From CAXXOK01 sp964584315 (GTDB lineage: Bacteria; Bacillota; Clostridia; Christensenellales; Aristaeellaceae): a stretch of 64,000 nucleotides of DNA. Position 1 is the first letter of the stretch; each line of letters begins with the position of its first letter. Positions 61,216 through 64,000 of the stretch are shown here, piece after piece. The DNA lies in contig CAZOZO010000003.1 of assembly GCA_964584315.1 (NCBI GenBank), positions 1-64,000 of the forward strand, written 5' to 3'. Position numbers and translations under genes: made by a program. Under the pieces are notes generated by a model that had not been told where the DNA came from, did not search any database, and saw nothing but the letters and a program-made list of their open reading frames with translations.

Positions 61216-61881
61216 TCAGTAAGCGACGGTGATATCCTCGCCCAGCAGCCCCGCGTGCGCCCCGCGCGATACGGAGGCGTGCGACGGGTGGGCGATAAGC
61301 CACTTATCCTGCGCCCACAGCAGCGGGCCGTCGCCCCCTTCGGGGCGCGGGCCGGTCAGGGGGCGGTTGGTGCCGCGCGGCAGGATGATGATGGCGCGAA
61401 AGCCCGTATCCGCCGTTTGGCAGGGGGCGAAGTGCAGCGTGGTGGCATACAGCTCCACCGTGGTGCCTTGCGGTACGTGGAAGGCGCGCACCTGGCCGGC
61501 GGGCAGCGTGAGGCCTTCCATCGCCTGCAGGGGGGCTACCAGCAGCACCACGTCGCTCACGGCGATCAGGTGCTCGCTGGCGCGGTGGTACTCCAGCGCG
61601 CCAAGGCGTGCGTTGTAGCCCCAGCAGCAGCCGATCTGCGTTGCACCTTCGCCGCGGAGCTGGCTTTGCGCAAGGGCAAAATCCGGCAGGGCCTCCAGCG
61701 CGGGCAGCGAGGGCTCGTAGCGGGTGCCCGCCTCCGGCATGGGAGCGGCTTGCTCGCAGGCGGCCATCAGCGCCGCGGCATCGAAGGGCACTGCGCGGCC
61801 AAAGAGCCGGAAGGCGGGGGAGAAAACGGAGTCAAGCGACAGCGTGGGGTTCTTCGCCCGCAGGGATGCGAGTGTGTCCAT
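61216..61881 (-). CDS. DUF4867 protein
   Basis: 221 aa, soluble. It has a cupin-like pattern with GCCWGYNARLGALEYHRASE, LLVAPLQAMEGL and VRAFHVPQGTTVELYATTLH, ending NRPLTG and a segment with LLWAQDKWLIAHPS. DUF4867 proteins occur beside carbohydrate kinases and aldolases in Clostridia; the HRASE and HVPQGT motifs suggest a metal-binding isomerase or lyase (inference). ATG at 61881 is set by GGGAGG seven bases upstream; 61887 is too close to it. Confidence 0.85.
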   Translation of the reverse strand: MDTLASLRAKNPTLSLDSVFSPAFRLFGRAVPFDAAALMAACEQAAPMPEAGTRYEPSLPALEALPDFALAQSQLRGEGATQIGCCWGYNARLGALEYHRASEHLIAVSDVVLLVAPLQAMEGLTLPAGQVRAFHVPQGTTVELYATTLHFAPCQTADTGFRAIIILPRGTNRPLTGPRPEGGDGPLLWAQDKWLIAHPSHASVSRGAHAGLLGEDITVAY

Positions 61882-61924
61882 GGCCATACCTCCCGTTTAT
61901 GCTGTCGCTTGCCCGCCAAGCGGC

Positions 61925-62773
61925 TCAGCGAATGGTGATGGTGTGCGTGTGGCTGCGCGCTTCGCCCGCGGCCAAGGGCATAAAGCCCGGCTTGCGCTCG
62001 ATGCGCTCGTCCGCGTCCACGAAATCCGGCGCGTTGCACCAAGGTTCGATGCAAATGTACCCCGCGCCGGGCTTGGTCCACAGCATGAGCACATCGCAGC
62101 CGGGGTATTCCACGCGCACGGTGCGGCCGTGCAGGTTGCTGCGCAAGGTAACGCCGCGGCTTTTGAGGGTGCGCAGCACCAGCGCGTCCACGGTAAAGTA
62201 GTCATACGTGAGCGGCAGCACCGCAGTGTTTTCCGCAATGGTCACGGTGTCGTGGTGGATCAGGTTGCCATCCAGCGGGCTGTGCAGGAAGGTTTCCGAC
62301 TGGTCGAACACCAGCTCGTACCGGTCGATTCCTTCAGGCGTGGCATAGCCCTCATGCGAGCCGATGCTGTACCAGAAGGGTACGTTGCCAAGGTTTACGG
62401 CCTCGTAGCGCACGGTCAGGGTATCGCCGCCCAGGGCGTAGTGCGCGCGCAGCTCATAGTCGAACGGGAAGCCCTCGTGCTTGTCTGCGATGGCAAAGGT
62501 GGCCGCGTGCGGCGTTTGGGCCACGACACGCCAGGGCAGCTTGCGCACGAAGCCGTGCTTGGGCATGGGGTAACGCTTGCCGTCCAGCACGTAGCAATCA
62601 TCCTTGAAGCCGCCCGCCACGGGGAACAGAATGGGGGCGCGCCCCGTCCAGAAGGCCGGGTCGCCTTGCCAGAGGCGTTCCACACCGCTCTTGTCCATGA
62701 TGGACTGGATCTCCGCGCCGATGGGGGAAATGCGCACCGTGAGTGCCTGGTTTTGAAGGATTACCTGTTCCAT
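61925..62773 (-). CDS. aldose 1-epimerase family protein
   Basis: 282 aa. The GalM-like beta-sandwich starts LTVRISPIGAEIQSIMDKSG; APILFPVAGGFKDDCY, MPKHGFVRKLPW (substrate His), SIGSHEGYATPEG and WCNAPDFVDADERIE follow. Members of this branch (LACX/YeaD type) act on free or phosphorylated aldoses. It overlaps the PfkB gene by 13 bases, so the two are translated together. Confidence 0.92.
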   Translation of the reverse strand: MEQVILQNQALTVRISPIGAEIQSIMDKSGVERLWQGDPAFWTGRAPILFPVAGGFKDDCYVLDGKRYPMPKHGFVRKLPWRVVAQTPHAATFAIADKHEGFPFDYELRAHYALGGDTLTVRYEAVNLGNVPFWYSIGSHEGYATPEGIDRYELVFDQSETFLHSPLDGNLIHHDTVTIAENTAVLPLTYDYFTVDALVLRTLKSRGVTLRSNLHGRTVRVEYPGCDVLMLWTKPGAGYICIEPWCNAPDFVDADERIERKPGFMPLAAGEARSHTHTITIR

Positions 62774-63711
62774 GGCTCTACCCCTCTTTGTGCTAGAAAC
62801 GCGCGGCATTCCGCGTCGCTGGGCATGGCGAGGCGCGCGCCCAGGCGGGTGCACTTGATGGCGGCTGCGGCGCTCGCGTAGCGGCACGCGGCCAGCGCGT
62901 CCATGCCCTTGAGCCTGGCCGCCAGAAACGCACCGTGGAACGTATCGCCCGAGCCGTTTGAATCCCGCACATCCACCGGAAAGCACTCGTAACGCCTCAT
63001 ACCCTGTTCATCTAGCAGGATACCCCCGCGCGAGCCCTGCGTCAATACGACAAGCGCAGGATGGTAGCGCGCATAGAGGGCGGAGGCCGCGTCCTCCGCG
63101 GTGGCCGCGCCGGTCAGGCGCAGGGCAAACTCCTCTGAGGGGATCAGGTAATCCACATAGGGGAGCAGCCGCTCGATGCCCGGGTACACGCCGCCCGCGT
63201 CGTGGCTCACGGTGATGCCGTGTGCGCGGCACAGCTGCGCGGCGCTGATAGCAGCCTCCAGCATGTGCCCGTCCAAGTGAAGGGCCTTGGCGTGCAGCAG
63301 CGCGTCCCTGTCCAGCTCGTCCGGGGCGGGCGGGGGCACGGTGCCGCGGCTCCACACGATGGTGCGGCTGGCGTTCTGCCTGTTCAGCAGCACCACCGCG
63401 TGGAAGGAGATGCTGTCTGCCACGCGGCGCACATAGCGCGTGCTCACGCCGAAGCGTTCCAGATCGTCCAGCATGAACTCGCCAAAGGGATCGTCACCCA
63501 CGTTGCCCATATAGGCGGTGGATACGCCCAGCTTGGCCGCGGCCACCAGCGCCGTGGCGCACGGGCCGCCGCCCTGCACCTTGGTCTCCAGCCCCTGCTG
63601 CTTCGTATCCTCCACGGGGTAACCATCCACCACCATGAGCGTATCATACACCGTGGAGCCGATGCCGATGATCTGCGGGTGGTGCTCCGCCCGCGAAGCG
63701 CTGTCAGCCAT
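62761..63711 (-). CDS. PfkB-family carbohydrate kinase
   Basis: 316 aa. IIGIGSTVYDTLMVVDGYPV and the substrate motif QGGGPCATALVAAAKLG come first, then YMGNVGDDPFGEFM and the catalytic signature DSNGSGDTFHGAFLAA (Asp about 263). GGGPxATA, where ribokinases have GGKGANQA, recalls ketohexokinase- and sulfofructose-kinase-like branches, so a ketose is likely (inference). It overlaps the aldolase gene by eight bases and the epimerase gene by 13. Confidence 0.92.
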   Translation of the reverse strand: MADSASRAEHHPQIIGIGSTVYDTLMVVDGYPVEDTKQQGLETKVQGGGPCATALVAAAKLGVSTAYMGNVGDDPFGEFMLDDLERFGVSTRYVRRVADSISFHAVVLLNRQNASRTIVWSRGTVPPPAPDELDRDALLHAKALHLDGHMLEAAISAAQLCRAHGITVSHDAGGVYPGIERLLPYVDYLIPSEEFALRLTGAATAEDAASALYARYHPALVVLTQGSRGGILLDEQGMRRYECFPVDVRDSNGSGDTFHGAFLAARLKGMDALAACRYASAAAAIKCTRLGARLAMPSDAECRAFLAQRGVEPWNR

Positions 63712-64000
63712 GGCTGCCGTTCGCCCCCAAAAGCAGAATCTTTTCCATCGCAAAACGCTTGACCGCCTGCGTGGGTTCCTTCATGAACAGGTCTACGGGC
63801 ACGATATCGGAGCTCACGCCGCGCACGCTGTCCAGCATGGAGTAGCACACGTCGGTGCCAAAGTTCACCTTGCGGATGCCCGCCTCAATGGCGGCGATGA
63901 TCTGCCCATCCGGCACGCCGCTACCGCCGTGCAGCACGGGGGGCACGCCGGTGGCTGCCTTGATGTCGCGAATGCGATCCAGCGCGATGACCGGCGCCTG
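63704..64000 (-). CDS. class II (zinc) ketose-bisphosphate aldolase, C-terminal part
   Basis: The last 98 codons are visible; the start lies beyond the window. VLHGGSGVPDGQIIAAIEAG is the zinc- and phosphate-binding segment of class II aldolases, followed by IRKVNFGTDVCYSML. GatY, FbaA and IolJ types share this ending, so the cleaved ketose bisphosphate is not determined. With the overlapping PfkB kinase it forms a phosphorylate-then-cleave module at the head of the visible cluster. Confidence 0.9.
   Translation of the reverse strand, partial: QAPVIALDRIRDIKAATGVPPVLHGGSGVPDGQIIAAIEAGIRKVNFGTDVCYSMLDSVRGVSSDIVPVDLFMKEPTQAVKRFAMEKILLLGANGSHG

Noticed and set aside
61925..64000. Sulfoquinovose pathway (mutarotase, kinase, aldolase)
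   Set aside because: The aldolase is zinc class II, no sulfoquinovosidase or isomerase of that pathway is visible, and the PfkB resemblance is weak.

Overview
The window looks like chromosomal DNA from a GC-rich, low-coverage-type Firmicute of the class Clostridia (inference). Supporting signs are strong Shine-Dalgarno sequences, many TTG and GTG starts, consensus sigma-A promoters, a PrsA-like foldase lipoprotein, a DUF3048 protein, an L,D-transpeptidase with peptidoglycan-binding repeats, a RibU transporter under an FMN riboswitch, and Acetobacterium-type electron-bifurcating flavoprotein genes. No rRNA, tRNA, CRISPR array, IS element or phage module was seen.

Layout. 0-1.1 kb: start of pyrG (minus) and a two-gene HTH/membrane-protein unit behind a promoter carrying three regularly spaced operators. 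1.2-5.7 kb: a compact phosphonate biosynthesis cluster (phosphonopyruvate decarboxylase, LicC-like nucleotidyltransferase, PEP mutase fused to a second nucleotidyltransferase domain, iron alcohol dehydrogenase), which I read as PEP -> phosphonopyruvate -> phosphonoacetaldehyde -> 2-hydroxyethylphosphonate -> CMP-activated headgroup. 5.9-23.4 kb: glycerate kinase, a frameshifted beta-helix-like secreted protein, ArsR/ferredoxin unit, DUF3048 protein, L,D-transpeptidase, HAD phosphatase, AraC/MFS pair, polar amino-acid ABC transporter, two-subunit class I fumarase-type hydratase, metallophosphoesterase, TetR plus tiny membrane protein, and a foldase lipoprotein with a split parvulin domain.

23.5-42.4 kb: MurC-type ligase, orphan sugar-binding protein, galactokinase-like kinase, FMN riboswitch with ribU, tsaE-tsaB-rimI, a MarR-GNAT fusion, an RlmL-type methyltransferase, deoB-punA, serC-serA behind a structured leader, an asymmetric ABC-F protein and argH. 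42.8-47.2 kb: two large membrane glycosyltransferase-like proteins and a frameshifted metallopeptidase-like gene.

47.6-64 kb: one long minus-strand catabolic cluster running off the end of the window. In transcription order it encodes a class II aldolase, PfkB kinase, aldose 1-epimerase, DUF4867 protein, FAD oxidase plus CCG iron-sulfur protein, EtfB, ferredoxin-fused EtfA, GlcD-type FAD dehydrogenase, LarA-type racemase, FGGY kinase, a second EtfB/EtfA pair, an IolB-like isomerase and two TIM-barrel sugar isomerases/epimerases. Its centre matches the gene order of the electron-bifurcating lactate dehydrogenase operon (EtfB, Fd-EtfA, LDH, racemase), but it sits inside a sugar or cyclitol pathway with a second ETF pair.

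The best candidates for something new are this double-ETF carbohydrate cluster, the phosphonate cluster with two unrelated nucleotidyltransferases, and a dispersed three-hairpin element found just after the stop codons of two unrelated genes, with compensatory changes in the stems.
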